This document shows, in pieces, positions 1 to 7,361 of a DNA stretch of 10,876 bases (positions within the stretch are counted from its first letter, which is position 1; each line of letters opens with the position of its first letter). A program made the translations under genes and the position numbers. Below the pieces are notes generated by a model, which was not told where the DNA came from, did no database searches, and saw only the letters and a list, made by a program, of their open reading frames with translations. This stretch comes from an uncultured Thalassospira sp. (GTDB lineage Bacteria > Pseudomonadota > Alphaproteobacteria > Rhodospirillales_A > Thalassospiraceae): positions 1 to 10,876 of the forward strand of contig CAMPHD010000075.1 of assembly GCA_946885765.1 (NCBI GenBank), in the 5' to 3' direction.

Positions 1-180
1 CGGGGAGGCCGATGACGGGTGGGGGATGACGGCATCAAGTCCCCATTCGCTGGCGCTATCAAAACCCAGCACATGTGCCCACGGCCAGTTATCGACAGCC
101 GGGCTTTTGGAGCTGTTGCCGGTTGCGGGGGCGGCTGGGCCATTTGCAGTGCTGCTGGGCTGTTGGTCTTTGTTGGTCAT
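1..180 (-). CDS. Hypothetical protein, N-terminal 60 codons only (runs off left edge)
   Basis: An open frame begins with ATG at 180 on the minus strand and stays open to the window edge. It is preceded by AGGGG nine nt upstream, a good ribosome binding site. The first 30 or so residues are rich in Ser, Ala, Pro, Asn and Gly (it starts MTNKDQQPSSTANG) and look disordered. They are followed by a more ordered stretch containing DNWPWAHVLGFDSASEWGLD. There is no signal peptide or membrane segment in the visible part. I do not recognise the family from so little sequence. The open frame, the start signal and its position downstream of a terminated tRNA gene on the same strand support a real gene. 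Confidence 0.6.
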   Translation of the reverse strand, partial: MTNKDQQPSSTANGPAAPATGNSSKSPAVDNWPWAHVLGFDSASEWGLDAVIPHPSSASP

Positions 181-337
181 GCTGACAATCCCCTAGTTGC
201 ACTTGCGAAACGCTGCGGAAGGTGCATGCCTGCGCCGAACCGGATTTCACAAGGATTGCGACGGTTCACATGCCAGAAGGACGGAGAACACCGGGGGTTG
301 TGACAAAAACGTCAAATCGCGCGTTGGGAAAGGCAAC

Positions 338-372
338 AAAAAACCCCGCAGGGCTGTTCGCCCGACGGGGTT
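338..372 (-). terminator. Intrinsic terminator of the tRNA-Thr gene
   Basis: Read on the minus strand, a stem AACCCCG/CGGGGTT (366-372 with 342-348) encloses a second stem GGGC/GCCC around a GAACA loop. It is followed at once by a run of T (338-343). It lies four bases past the tRNA 3' end, where a terminator for a single-gene tRNA transcript is expected. Confidence 0.85.
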
Positions 373-376
373 ATAG

Positions 377-452
377 TGGTGCTGATGATAGGATTTGAAC
401 CTACGACCTACGCATTACGAATGCGCCGCTCTACCAGCTGAGCTACATCAGC
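377..452 (-). tRNA. tRNA-Thr, anticodon CGT
   Basis: The 76-nt minus-strand sequence folds into a full cloverleaf. The acceptor stem is GCTGATG/CATCAGC, the D stem GCTC/GAGC, the anticodon stem GCGCA/TGCGT with loop TTCGTAA, and the T stem GTAGG/CCTAT with loop TTCAAAT. The discriminator is A and the 3' CCA is encoded. Loop positions 34-36 are CGT, which reads the threonine codon ACG. The sequence resembles E. coli tRNA-Thr(CGU). A promoter at 474-502 and a terminator at 338-372 make it a stand-alone transcript. Confidence 0.96.
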
Positions 453-473
453 ACGATTCATTTTGTGGCGCGG

Positions 474-502
474 AAAATACGGATAATCCCCCCTGTTGGC
501 AA
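474..502 (-). promoter_or_regulatory. Sigma-70-type promoter of the tRNA gene
   Basis: On the minus strand, TTGCCA (497-502) is separated by 17 nt from TATTTT (474-479). Transcription would start near 467, about 15 nt before the mature tRNA 5' end at 452, which fits a short leader. Only sequence match and position support the call. Confidence 0.6.
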
Positions 503-595
503 GTGCTTTATTGTTCTTTTTATCATCCATCCCCAACTGTATCCGGCAGATTGCGCAGGGTGTCAGGAAGATCGACCAAAACCGTAAATATCACA

Positions 596-626
596 TTGAC
601 CGTTATGTAGTTCCCCGGCATAGATA
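596..626 (+). promoter_or_regulatory. Possible promoter of the glutamine amidotransferase gene
   Basis: TTGACC (596-601) and TAGATA (621-626) lie upstream of the gene starting at 673. The spacer is 19 nt, longer than ideal, so this is only a candidate. The rest of 503-672 shows no other clear signal. Confidence 0.3.
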
Positions 627-672
627 GCGCACCCCACTGCGTCATGCCGTAACGTCAATCAAGGGAAGTCAT

Positions 673-1467
673 ATGTGCCGCTGGCTAAGCTATATCGGAG
701 ATCCGGTTTATCTTGAAAAACTGGTGTTCGAGCCACGCCACTCCCTTGTTGAGCAAAGCCTGCATGCCGAACAGGCCAAGACGCCGACCAATGGCGATGG
801 GTTTGGCATCGGCTGGTATGACGAACGCAAAACACCCGGCCTTTATCGCGAAATCCTGCCAGCCTGGAACGATCCGAACCTGCGATCACTTGCCCATCAT
901 ATCCGGTCGGGCATGTTTTTTGCCCATGTTCGGGCGTCGACCGGGACCGAAACCAGCCGCACGAACTGCCACCCGTTTGCGCATGAAAATTACCTTTTCA
1001 TGCATAATGGCCAGATCGGCGATTATCCGCTGGTGCGGCGTGTGCTGGAAGCGATGATTGATGACGAATTTTACGCAACCCGCCATGGCACGACGGACAG
1101 CGAACTGATTTTCTGTCTGATGCTGACATTTGGTTTGCGCACTGATCCGCATCGCGCGATCCGCAAAACCATCGAAGTTGTCGAACGTGAAATGAAGGGC
1201 CGCGGGGCAACCGCGCCCTTCCGCTTTACCGCCTGTTTGTCCAACGGCGAAAGTGTTTGCGCCATCCGCCATGCCAGCGACGACAAGCCGCCATCGCTTT
1301 ACTGGCGCAAGCGCGGGGATCATGTGATTGTTGTATCAGAACCGCTGGATGCCGAAAGTGATAGCTGGATCGCGGTGGCCCCCAATCATACCCTGCATGT
1401 TTGCCGGGATCTGAATGTCTGCGAAGAACCGACGCTTTCAGCGACGGGATGTATGGGCGCGGCGTAA
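673..1467 (+). CDS. Class II glutamine amidotransferase (YafJ/EgtC-like)
   Basis: A 264-residue N-terminal-nucleophile glutaminase domain, probably cytoplasmic. After removal of Met1, Cys2 (MCRWLSYIG) would be the catalytic nucleophile that hydrolyses glutamine or a gamma-glutamyl amide. Family signatures follow in order: NGDGFGIGWY at 40-49, AHVRAST at 84-90, NCHPF at 98-102 and FMHNGQI at 109-115. Length fits the stand-alone GATase_4 family (E. coli YafJ, mycobacterial EgtC); there is no fused synthase domain, so the physiological substrate is unknown. EgtC acts in ergothioneine synthesis, but no egt genes are near, so I do not assign that role. AAGGGAAG at 661-668 supports the start, and Cys at position 2 fixes it. 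It converges on the DeoR-type gene with only two bases between the stop codons. Confidence 0.92.
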   Translation: MCRWLSYIGDPVYLEKLVFEPRHSLVEQSLHAEQAKTPTNGDGFGIGWYDERKTPGLYREILPAWNDPNLRSLAHHIRSGMFFAHVRASTGTETSRTNCHPFAHENYLFMHNGQIGDYPLVRRVLEAMIDDEFYATRHGTTDSELIFCLMLTFGLRTDPHRAIRKTIEVVEREMKGRGATAPFRFTACLSNGESVCAIRHASDDKPPSLYWRKRGDHVIVVSEPLDAESDSWIAVAPNHTLHVCRDLNVCEEPTLSATGCMGAA

Positions 1468-1469
1468 TC

Positions 1470-2243
1470 CTAGTTCGCGACGATCACCTGTGATCGGCCA
1501 CGGACCAGTTGCTGTTGCAAAACATCGCCCGGGGCGGTGTTCAGCAACACGGTTTTGAAGTCTGATGCGTGACCATCGCGGCAAAGCGCCTTGCGGCCGA
1601 CTTTCTTTTCATCGACCAGAAGGATCGCGTGATCGCAGCAGGCGGCAAGGGCGCGGCGAGCACGGACTTCGTCCATGTTGAAATCCATAAGGTCGCCGGT
1701 TTCCGACATTCCCCCGACACTGACAATCCCGAAATCGGCGCGGTAAGAGCCAAAGAATTCCGCGCTGTCGGCCCCGATGATATCAAGATCGCGGGTGCGG
1801 ATGGTGCCGCCTGCAAGGCGCAATGTGACATTAGGTGCGTTCTGTAATGTCAGCACGACATGGATGTTATTGGTCAGCACCGTCAGATTGCGGTGCGAAG
1901 CCAGGCTTTGAGCGGCCAACTCGGCGGTGGTGCCGGTGCCAATCGCGATGGTGCATCCCTCGGGGATGATGTCGGCGAGTTTGGCGGCAAGGGCGCGTTT
2001 GCCGCTGCGATTCCAGACTTCGCGTTTTTCATAGGCGGAGTTATCCGGATCGGGGGCCGGGCCAGCAAGGCCGTGACGGCGGAAGATGCGGCCCTGTTCC
2101 TGCAAATCACGCAAGTCAGTCCGGATCGTCTGGACCGAGACGTTAAAGCGGCGTGCCAGTTCCTCGACCGCCATGAAGCCGCAGGATTTGACAAGGGCGA
2201 CAATCCGGTCGCGACGGCGATCAAGAGGCACGGGATCGGACAT
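1470..2243 (-). CDS. DeoR/GlpR-family transcriptional repressor
   Basis: A 257-residue regulator. An N-terminal winged helix-turn-helix spans about residues 10-60 (VEELARRFNVSVQTIR, then DLQEQGRIFRRHG). A C-terminal sugar-phosphate-sensing domain of the DeoR type follows, with IGTGTT at 101-106 and VSVGGMSETGDLMDF in its second half. Members usually bind DNA as repressors and are released by a phosphorylated metabolite. The frame stays open upstream, but ATG at 2243 is preferred: AAAGGAAA sits just before it, and the HTH then lies at the normal distance from the N-terminus. It is divergent from the importer operon at 2476. Two TTTCG-NN-CGAAA inverted repeats lie between them, one in its own leader, so autoregulation and control of the importer are likely (inference). 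Confidence 0.92.
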   Translation of the reverse strand: MSDPVPLDRRRDRIVALVKSCGFMAVEELARRFNVSVQTIRTDLRDLQEQGRIFRRHGLAGPAPDPDNSAYEKREVWNRSGKRALAAKLADIIPEGCTIAIGTGTTAELAAQSLASHRNLTVLTNNIHVVLTLQNAPNVTLRLAGGTIRTRDLDIIGADSAEFFGSYRADFGIVSVGGMSETGDLMDFNMDEVRARRALAACCDHAILLVDEKKVGRKALCRDGHASDFKTVLLNTAPGDVLQQQLVRGRSQVIVAN

Positions 2244-2260
2244 TGGTTTCCTTTGATGTT

Positions 2261-2274
2261 CTTTCGCTCGAAAG
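2261..2274. promoter_or_regulatory. Operator-like inverted repeat O1 (DeoR-type)
   Basis: CTTTCG-CT-CGAAAG is a perfect 6-bp inverted repeat with a 2-bp centre. It lies 18 nt before the repressor start codon, downstream of that gene's predicted -10 box. The same core recurs at 2412-2423, and a lone TTTCG half-site is at 2281-2285. The core resembles the TTCG-rich operators of GlpR-like proteins. Binding by the adjacent repressor is inferred. Confidence 0.65.
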
Positions 2275-2296
2275 TATGTGTTTCGCAATGTCAGGG

Positions 2297-2326
2297 AGTA
2301 TAGACAGGCTAGGTTGCGCCTGAAAA
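2297..2326 (-). promoter_or_regulatory. Candidate promoter of the DeoR-family gene
   Basis: On the minus strand, TTTTCA (2321-2326) is separated by 18 nt from a good -10 box TATACT (2297-2302). Transcription would begin near 2290. This places operator-like repeat O1 (2261-2274) in the early leader, suitable for autorepression. Confidence 0.45.
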
Positions 2327-2362
2327 GCCCGGCAGGCTTGTTGAAACATTTAATTCTTTGCT

Positions 2363-2395
2363 TTGTCACACAACTGCAACCGAAATCCATATAAC
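2363..2395 (+). promoter_or_regulatory. Candidate importer promoter with PhoB-box-like repeat
   Basis: TATAAC (2390-2395) is a plausible -10 box, but no -35 box stands 16-18 nt before it. In its place is TTGTCAC-ACAA-CTGCAAC (2363-2380), two 7-mers with 11-bp periodicity. They match the E. coli Pho-box half-site CTGTCAT at 5 and 4 of 7 positions, and end 9 nt before the -10 box. This is close to the pstS arrangement, where PhoB replaces the -35 contact. The match is imperfect and the call is an inference. Confidence 0.35.
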
Positions 2396-2411
2396 GTCCC
2401 CGTCGGATTGT

Positions 2412-2423
2412 TTTCGAACGAAA
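2412..2423. promoter_or_regulatory. Operator-like inverted repeat O2 (DeoR-type)
   Basis: TTTCG-AA-CGAAA is a perfect 5-bp inverted repeat with a 2-bp centre and the same core as O1. It would lie about 10 to 21 nt after the predicted start of importer transcription, a classical repressor position. The O1 and O2 centres are 150 bp apart. Binding by the adjacent DeoR-family protein is inferred. Confidence 0.65.
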
Positions 2424-2475
2424 CCTTCGGGGTGGCCGCAAACGGTACGCCACACGCAATCAAGGGATGTGGATG

Positions 2476-3456
2476 ATGCGTAACGTTCTTCTTGCTGCCG
2501 TGGCTTCGGCTGCGATGATGCTGCCGGTTGTTGGTCAGGCTGCCGAAAAACTGGTTCTTTATACCAGCCAGCCAAATCAGGATGCCCAGACCACCGTCGA
2601 TGCCTTTAAGGCAGCATACCCCGATATTGAAGTCGCATGGGTGCGTGATGGCACCACCAAGCTGATGGCAAAGCTGCGCGCCGAGATCGCCGCTGGCGAT
2701 CCGCGCCCGGATGTTCTGCTGATTGCCGATACCGTGACACTGGAAGGCATGAAGGGCGAAGGCCTTTTGCAGGCGTATAAATCGCCGGAAGCATCGGCCT
2801 ATGAAGCGGCCCTTTATGATACGGATGGCTATTACTATTCGACCAAGCTGATCACGACGGGCATCGTTTATAATACCGGTGTCGAGAAAGCCCCGAAAAG
2901 CTGGAAAGACCTTTCCGATCCGGCGATGAAAAATCAGGTTGTCATGCCAAGCCCGCTTTATTCCGGTGCAGCGCTTATTCACCTGTCGACCCTGACGGAA
3001 AACAAGGAACTGGGTTGGGATTACTATCAGGCGCTGGCAGCGAACGAAGCGCGTGCACAGGGCGGTAATGGCGGTGTCTTCAAGGCCGTTGCATCGGGTG
3101 AAAAGCCGTATGGCGTGGTTGTCGACTTCCTTGCGATCCGTGGCAAGGCTGAAGGTTCGCCGGTTGATTTCGTCTTCCCGACCGAAGGTGTCACCTATGT
3201 GACCGAGCCGGTTGCGATCATGAAAGAGGCCAAAAACGTCGATGCAGCGCACAAGTTTGTTGATTTCGTTCTGTCGAACAAGGGTCAGGAACTGGTTCTG
3301 GATATGGGTTATGTCCCGGCACGCGGCGACATGGCGCTTCCGGAAGGTTTCCCGGCACGCAGTGACATCAAACTGATGGATTTCAATCCGGCTGTGGCAC
3401 TGGAACAGGCAGAAGCGAACAAGAAAAAGTTCGCGGACATTTTCGGGGCTGAATAA
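2476..3456 (+). CDS. ABC transporter periplasmic substrate-binding protein (Fe3+/phosphosugar type)
   Basis: The binding protein of the importer, 326 residues. A Sec signal peptide covers residues 1-22 (MRNVLLAAVASAAMMLPVVG, then QA before AEK). The mature part has the extracellular-binding-protein pattern of the FbpA/AfuA/PhnS group: LVLYTSQPNQDAQ, then PDVLLIADT, GIVYNTGV, PKSWKDLSDP and VVMPSPLYSGAA. The tandem tyrosines that bind iron in FbpA are not seen, so an iron role is not supported. AfuA, from the same superfamily, binds sugar phosphates and PhnS-like members bind 2-aminoethylphosphonate, so a phosphorylated ligand is possible. ATGs at 2467 and 2473 are also in frame. I chose 2476 because AAGGG (2462-2466) would abut 2467 but is well spaced from 2476. 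The stop codon overlaps the permease start (TAATG). Confidence 0.9.
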   Translation: MRNVLLAAVASAAMMLPVVGQAAEKLVLYTSQPNQDAQTTVDAFKAAYPDIEVAWVRDGTTKLMAKLRAEIAAGDPRPDVLLIADTVTLEGMKGEGLLQAYKSPEASAYEAALYDTDGYYYSTKLITTGIVYNTGVEKAPKSWKDLSDPAMKNQVVMPSPLYSGAALIHLSTLTENKELGWDYYQALAANEARAQGGNGGVFKAVASGEKPYGVVVDFLAIRGKAEGSPVDFVFPTEGVTYVTEPVAIMKEAKNVDAAHKFVDFVLSNKGQELVLDMGYVPARGDMALPEGFPARSDIKLMDFNPAVALEQAEANKKKFADIFGAE

Positions 3457-5192
3457 TGCAGGCTGCAAGTCGCCTTCGCGGCTTCATGCCCGGCCTTGCA
3501 AGCCCGACGGTTGGCAACCGGTCTTCGGACCGGTTGCTGCCGTGGCTTTTGGTGCCGGTGTTCGTGATTTCGATTTTGCCGATTGCGCGCCTTGCGATTG
3601 AGGGTGTGTTTGTCGGTGGTGTGCCCAGTGCGGATTATATCCGTGATGTTCTGGGTAGTTCGACGACATGGCGGGCAACTGCCAACAGTCTTTATACCGC
3701 CGGGCTTGGCACGATTATCTCGCTTCTGATCGGGGGGGCGTTTGCCTTTCTGGTGGCGTTGACCGATATCCGCGCCAAGGCGGTTCTGGTTTTCTGTTTC
3801 ATGATCCCGATGATGATCCCGCCGCAAATCACGGCATTGGCGTGGGTGCAACTGACCGGGCCGAGTAGTGCTCTTTTGAATGCGCTGGGCATGGCACCGG
3901 CAATGGGATCGCCCCAGCCGTTTTATTCGGCAGAGGGGATTGCGCTGTTGCTGGGTATTCAGCATGCGTCGATCGTGTTTCTGACCCTTCGGGCCAATTT
4001 GCGCCTGCTACCGCGTGAACAGATCGAAGCCGCCCGTCTGGCGGGGGCACGTGGCGGACGGTTGTGGTGGCAGATCATCCTGCCGCTGACCAGCCCCGGT
4101 TTGATTGCCGGAACGGCAATGGCATTTGTCACGGCCCTTGGCAATTTCGGTATTCCGGCAATGCTGGGGATTCCGGCGAATTATTCGACATTGCCGACCC
4201 TGATTTATCAGAAGCTTGCCGGATTTGGCCCGTCGGTTCTGGGCGAGGTATCGGTCTTGGCGATGCTGATCGGGGCAATTGCGATTTGCGGCGTAGCGTT
4301 GCATCACCGGTTACTGGGCAAGCGCGATTATCGCCTGATGGGGATGGTGGGGCGGCCACTCGATATCCGGCTGGGGCGGCGTCGGACATTGGTCGAAGCG
4401 GTGCTTTGGATGGTTTTGATCGCCATTCTGGTGATCCCGCTGGTGGCATTGATTGCGACCGCACTGGTTCCGGCATTCGGGGTGAAGCTGAGCCTTGCCA
4501 ATTACAGTTTCGATGCATTTTACGAAGTCCTGTTTGTTCAGCCATCGACCATCCGGGCGTTCCATAACAGTTTCATATTGTCGGTCGGGGCGGCGGTGAC
4601 GCTGGTCGCGGTCTGTTTGCCGCTGGCTTATGTGATTGTCCGGCGACCGACCCGGTTGACCCATATGGTCAATCTTCTGGTCGAGGTGCCCTATGCCTTG
4701 CCCGGTGTGGTTCTGGCGATTGCGTGTATCCTTCTGTTCATCCGCATTCCGGTGATTGATGTCAGCCTCTATGGCACGCTTGCGATCATTTTTGTCGCCT
4801 ATCTGGCGCGGTTTCTGGTGATTGCACTGCGCCCGGTGATGAACAGTTTTTCCCAGCTTGATCCGGCATTGGAAGAAGCAGCGCAGGCATGCGGTGCCAG
4901 GCTTGGCCGCCGGTTGCGCGATATCCTTCTGCCGTTGGCGGCACCATCGGCAGCAGCGGGGGCATTGCTGGTGTTTTTGACGGCGTTTAACGAACTGACG
5001 GTTTCGGCCCTTTTGTGGTCGGCCGGAAACGAGACGCTGGGCGTTTTGATCTTCAATCTGGATGACAGTGGCGACACCGTTCTGGCCTCGGCCGTGGCGG
5101 TGTTGGTTGTGCTGGTCGTTATTGCGTTGATGTCCTGTTTTCAACTGGCATCACGCCGTTTGCCCAAGGGAGTTGTGCCATGGCAGACATAA
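3456..5192 (+). CDS. ABC transporter permease with two fused transmembrane domains
   Basis: An inner-membrane channel of 578 residues carrying two consecutive binding-protein-dependent permease domains, as in FbpB/ThiP-type importers. It is strongly hydrophobic, with about a dozen membrane segments starting near residue 28. Each half has an EAA loop that docks to the ATPase: EQIEAARLAGARGG starting at residue 188 followed by LPLTSPG, and LEEAAQACGARLGRR starting near 472 followed by LPLAAPS. Because both halves are in one chain, no second permease gene is needed, and none is present. The start overlaps the binding-protein stop by 1 nt. The end overlaps the ATPase start by 13 nt, so translation is probably coupled. 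Confidence 0.93.
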   Translation: MQAASRLRGFMPGLASPTVGNRSSDRLLPWLLVPVFVISILPIARLAIEGVFVGGVPSADYIRDVLGSSTTWRATANSLYTAGLGTIISLLIGGAFAFLVALTDIRAKAVLVFCFMIPMMIPPQITALAWVQLTGPSSALLNALGMAPAMGSPQPFYSAEGIALLLGIQHASIVFLTLRANLRLLPREQIEAARLAGARGGRLWWQIILPLTSPGLIAGTAMAFVTALGNFGIPAMLGIPANYSTLPTLIYQKLAGFGPSVLGEVSVLAMLIGAIAICGVALHHRLLGKRDYRLMGMVGRPLDIRLGRRRTLVEAVLWMVLIAILVIPLVALIATALVPAFGVKLSLANYSFDAFYEVLFVQPSTIRAFHNSFILSVGAAVTLVAVCLPLAYVIVRRPTRLTHMVNLLVEVPYALPGVVLAIACILLFIRIPVIDVSLYGTLAIIFVAYLARFLVIALRPVMNSFSQLDPALEEAAQACGARLGRRLRDILLPLAAPSAAAGALLVFLTAFNELTVSALLWSAGNETLGVLIFNLDDSGDTVLASAVAVLVVLVVIALMSCFQLASRRLPKGVVPWQT

Positions 5193-6256
5193 ATCTTTCG
5201 CGGATTACCAAATCGTTTGGCGATTACCGTGCGGTCAATCAGGTGTCGCTTGATATCAAGGATGGCGAATTTGTTGCCCTTTTGGGACCATCAGGATGCG
5301 GCAAGACGACATTGCTGCGCCTTCTGGCCGGGTTCGAGGAACCCGATCATGGCGTCATATCGCTGGGCGGGCAGGCGGTTGCCGATCCGGCCAACGGGGT
5401 GATGGTTAATCCCGAAGCACGCAACCTTGGCATCGTGTTTCAGTCCTATGCGCTTTGGCCGCATATGTCGGTCGCGCGAAATGTCGGTTATCCGCTGGAG
5501 GTCCGCGGGCTTGGCCGGGCGGAACGCGATGCGAAAATTTCCGAGGCATTGTCGATTGTCGCCCTTGAACCCTATGCCGACCGCAGCCCGACGGAACTTT
5601 CGGGTGGGCAGCGACAGCGGGTGGCACTGGCGCGCTGTCTGGTGATGGAGCCGCGTGCGGTGTTGCTTGACGAGCCGTTGGCGAACCTTGACGTGCATCT
5701 GCGCGAAACCATGCAGCAGGCGTTTCTGGATTTTCATCGCCGGACCGGGGCGACGATGATTTACGTCACCCACGATCAGGCGGAAGCCATGGCAATGGCC
5801 GACCGAATTGCAGTGATGGACAAGGGCCGCATTCGTCAGATGGCGGCCCCGGAAACCCTTTACCGGGAACCGGCCGATCATATGGTCGCGGGTTTTGTCG
5901 GGGCCGGGGCAGTTTTGCCGATTGGTGATGTTTCCATGCGGGGTACCGGGCGGTGTTCGGTGCGGCTGGGTGATGCGGCGATCCATGCGCGGATTTGCCA
6001 GAAGGCAGCCAGCAATATGAACGAGCTTGGTTTGTGTTTGCGGCCAGAGGATGTGTGGGTCGATGAAGCCGGTACATTACGCGGATCGGTCGAGGATTGC
6101 GTTTATCTGGGTGGTCGGTTCCGTCTTCAGGTGCGGGTCGGTACCGATCAGGTTTTACCGGTTTACGCAACGATGCGGGCACGAATTGGCGAAACCGTTG
6201 GATTGGTAATTTCCGACGGCTGGGTGTTTAACCGATCAGAAGGTGAGGCGGCCTGA
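5180..6256 (+). CDS. ABC transporter ATP-binding protein (PotA/FbpC type)
   Basis: The cytoplasmic ATPase that powers the importer, 358 residues. All nucleotide-binding motifs are intact: Walker A GPSGCGKTT at 36-44, Q-loop Gln88, signature LSGGQRQR at 140-147, Walker B AVLLDEP at 160-166, D-loop LANLD at 167-171, and switch His198 in YVTHDQAEAMAMAD. The remaining 130 or so residues form a C-terminal regulatory region of TOBE type (LRPEDVWVDE, then RGSVEDCVYLGGRF), normal for the PotA/FbpC/UgpC group. AAGGGAG at 5166-5172, inside the permease gene, sets the start. The stop overlaps the next gene as TGATG. The motifs identify the ATPase family, but they do not tell the substrate. Confidence 0.95.
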   Translation: MADINLSRITKSFGDYRAVNQVSLDIKDGEFVALLGPSGCGKTTLLRLLAGFEEPDHGVISLGGQAVADPANGVMVNPEARNLGIVFQSYALWPHMSVARNVGYPLEVRGLGRAERDAKISEALSIVALEPYADRSPTELSGGQRQRVALARCLVMEPRAVLLDEPLANLDVHLRETMQQAFLDFHRRTGATMIYVTHDQAEAMAMADRIAVMDKGRIRQMAAPETLYREPADHMVAGFVGAGAVLPIGDVSMRGTGRCSVRLGDAAIHARICQKAASNMNELGLCLRPEDVWVDEAGTLRGSVEDCVYLGGRFRLQVRVGTDQVLPVYATMRARIGETVGLVISDGWVFNRSEGEAA

Positions 6257-7344
6257 TGTCTGCCCGGATGCGTATCTTATCGGGACTTGGTGAAAAGGGC
6301 CCGGCCTGTTTGCGGTTAGAATTTTTCAATCGGCGATGGCTGCTTGATTGCGGGGTGGGTCCGGAAAATGACAGCGGTTTTGATCCGGCGTGGCTTCATA
6401 AAGTTAACGCCGTTTTCATTACCCATGACCATGTCGATCATATTGGGGCCGCGGCCGAGGTTATTGCAGCCGGTTTGCCGATTTACTGTACAGAGGTTAC
6501 CGCGCGGTCGCTGCCAGTCGGGGCAGATGTGATTATCCTGCCGCCGTATGGCGAAATCCAGGTTGACGGTGTAACCGTCACCACCGGTCGGACCGGGCAT
6601 GCCTTTGGCGGGGTGTGGTTGCATTTCGAACTGGGGGGCGGGGTGCTGTATACCGGCGATTTCTGCAAGGAGTCTGATTACTTCCTGTATGATACGCCGC
6701 CCGACGCGGCGACGGTTCTGATGGATGCGTCCTATGGGATGGAACGCCTGACACAGCAGGTGCGGATTGACGGGCTTTTGACCAAGATGTCCAAACTTGA
6801 TGGCCAGATCCTGTTTCCTGTACCGCCGAGCGGACGGGCGGGGGAAATGGCATTGCTGTTTGAAAAGCATGGCATGACCGATTGGTCGATGGATGCGCGG
6901 TGTTATGGCCGGGTCAAACAGGTTCTGGGCGATGGCGGATCGGATTATGTGTCGTTTGACGCGATCAAAAAACTGCGCGGTCTTAAGGACAAGGCGCGTG
7001 ATTTCAATCCTGATGCCAGATTGCTTTTGTGCCATGCGCCGTGCGGCACATATGGCATGGCGGGCGAACTGATTGAAAAATGGGGACAGGAAGGGCGATT
7101 AGGCCGGGATGCGCATGTGATTTTTACCGGTTTCATGCCGGTCGAGGCGCGCCAAATGGTCGAAAAGGGCCATGCGCATTTCCGGCGCTGGAACGTGCAT
7201 CCGTTGTTTGACGATGTGGTCGCGATGGCCAATGACTGCCATGCGATGCAGATCGTGCCGCTGTTTAATGGCCGTCCCGAGGACTTTGCCCTTGTCGATG
7301 GCTTCGACGGGCGGTTACAGCTTTCGGATCGGTTTTATCTGTAA
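6256..7344 (+). CDS. Metallo-beta-lactamase-fold hydrolase, beta-CASP-like
   Basis: A 362-residue cytoplasmic metal-dependent hydrolase. LLDCG (29-33) and THDHVDHIGA, with metal ligands His57, His59, Asp61 and His62, are followed by His115 (GHAFGG) and Asp135 (YTGDF). Past the core, the pattern matches beta-CASP nucleases such as RNase J: DASYG where they have ESTYG, a cap-like region with FPVPPSGRAGE, then HVIFTGFMPVEARQ. The ending NVHPLFDD...IVPLFNG parallels HVSGH...VPVHG of RNase J, with His315 kept but the last His replaced by Asn338. It is shorter than RNase J and lacks the C-terminal domain. Its place inside an importer operon argues for a small phosphodiester or other imported substrate rather than mRNA (inference). 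AAGGTGAGG precedes the start, and the 1-nt TGATG overlap suggests coupled translation. Confidence 0.85.
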   Translation: MSARMRILSGLGEKGPACLRLEFFNRRWLLDCGVGPENDSGFDPAWLHKVNAVFITHDHVDHIGAAAEVIAAGLPIYCTEVTARSLPVGADVIILPPYGEIQVDGVTVTTGRTGHAFGGVWLHFELGGGVLYTGDFCKESDYFLYDTPPDAATVLMDASYGMERLTQQVRIDGLLTKMSKLDGQILFPVPPSGRAGEMALLFEKHGMTDWSMDARCYGRVKQVLGDGGSDYVSFDAIKKLRGLKDKARDFNPDARLLLCHAPCGTYGMAGELIEKWGQEGRLGRDAHVIFTGFMPVEARQMVEKGHAHFRRWNVHPLFDDVVAMANDCHAMQIVPLFNGRPEDFALVDGFDGRLQLSDRFYL

Positions 7345-7361
7345 ATGGGCAATGACCAGAC

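Noticed and set aside
19..303. 94-residue plus-strand frame
   Set aside because: It lies antisense to the better supported minus-strand start at 180, its composition (Gly/Cys/Arg-rich) is not protein-like, and it has no ribosome binding site.
395..610. 71-residue plus-strand frame
   Set aside because: It runs through the antisense of the tRNA and its promoter; chance open frame.
1481..1496. Hairpin CGATCAC-CT-GTGATCG near the convergent stop codons, considered as a terminator
   Set aside because: It lies within the last codons of the DeoR-family gene and has no T-run on either side.
2244..2459. Longer DeoR-family start (72 extra residues)
   Set aside because: The extension crosses the promoter and operator repeats, its composition is Arg/Cys-rich and unlike the family, and a good ribosome binding site precedes ATG 2243.
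2350..3468. 372-residue minus-strand frame opposite the binding-protein gene
   Set aside because: Composition rich in His, Arg, Cys and Gln without domains; it is the antisense shadow of a clear binding-protein gene.
4311..5144. 277-residue minus-strand frame opposite the permease gene
   Set aside because: Very rich in Arg, Gln, His and Asn, with no motifs; antisense shadow of the permease.
2476..6256. Naming the transporter as an iron(III) or 2-aminoethylphosphonate importer
   Set aside because: The iron-binding tyrosine pattern is not visible, and no phosphonate-degrading genes (phnW, phnX, phnA or C-P lyase) are in the window; substrate left open.
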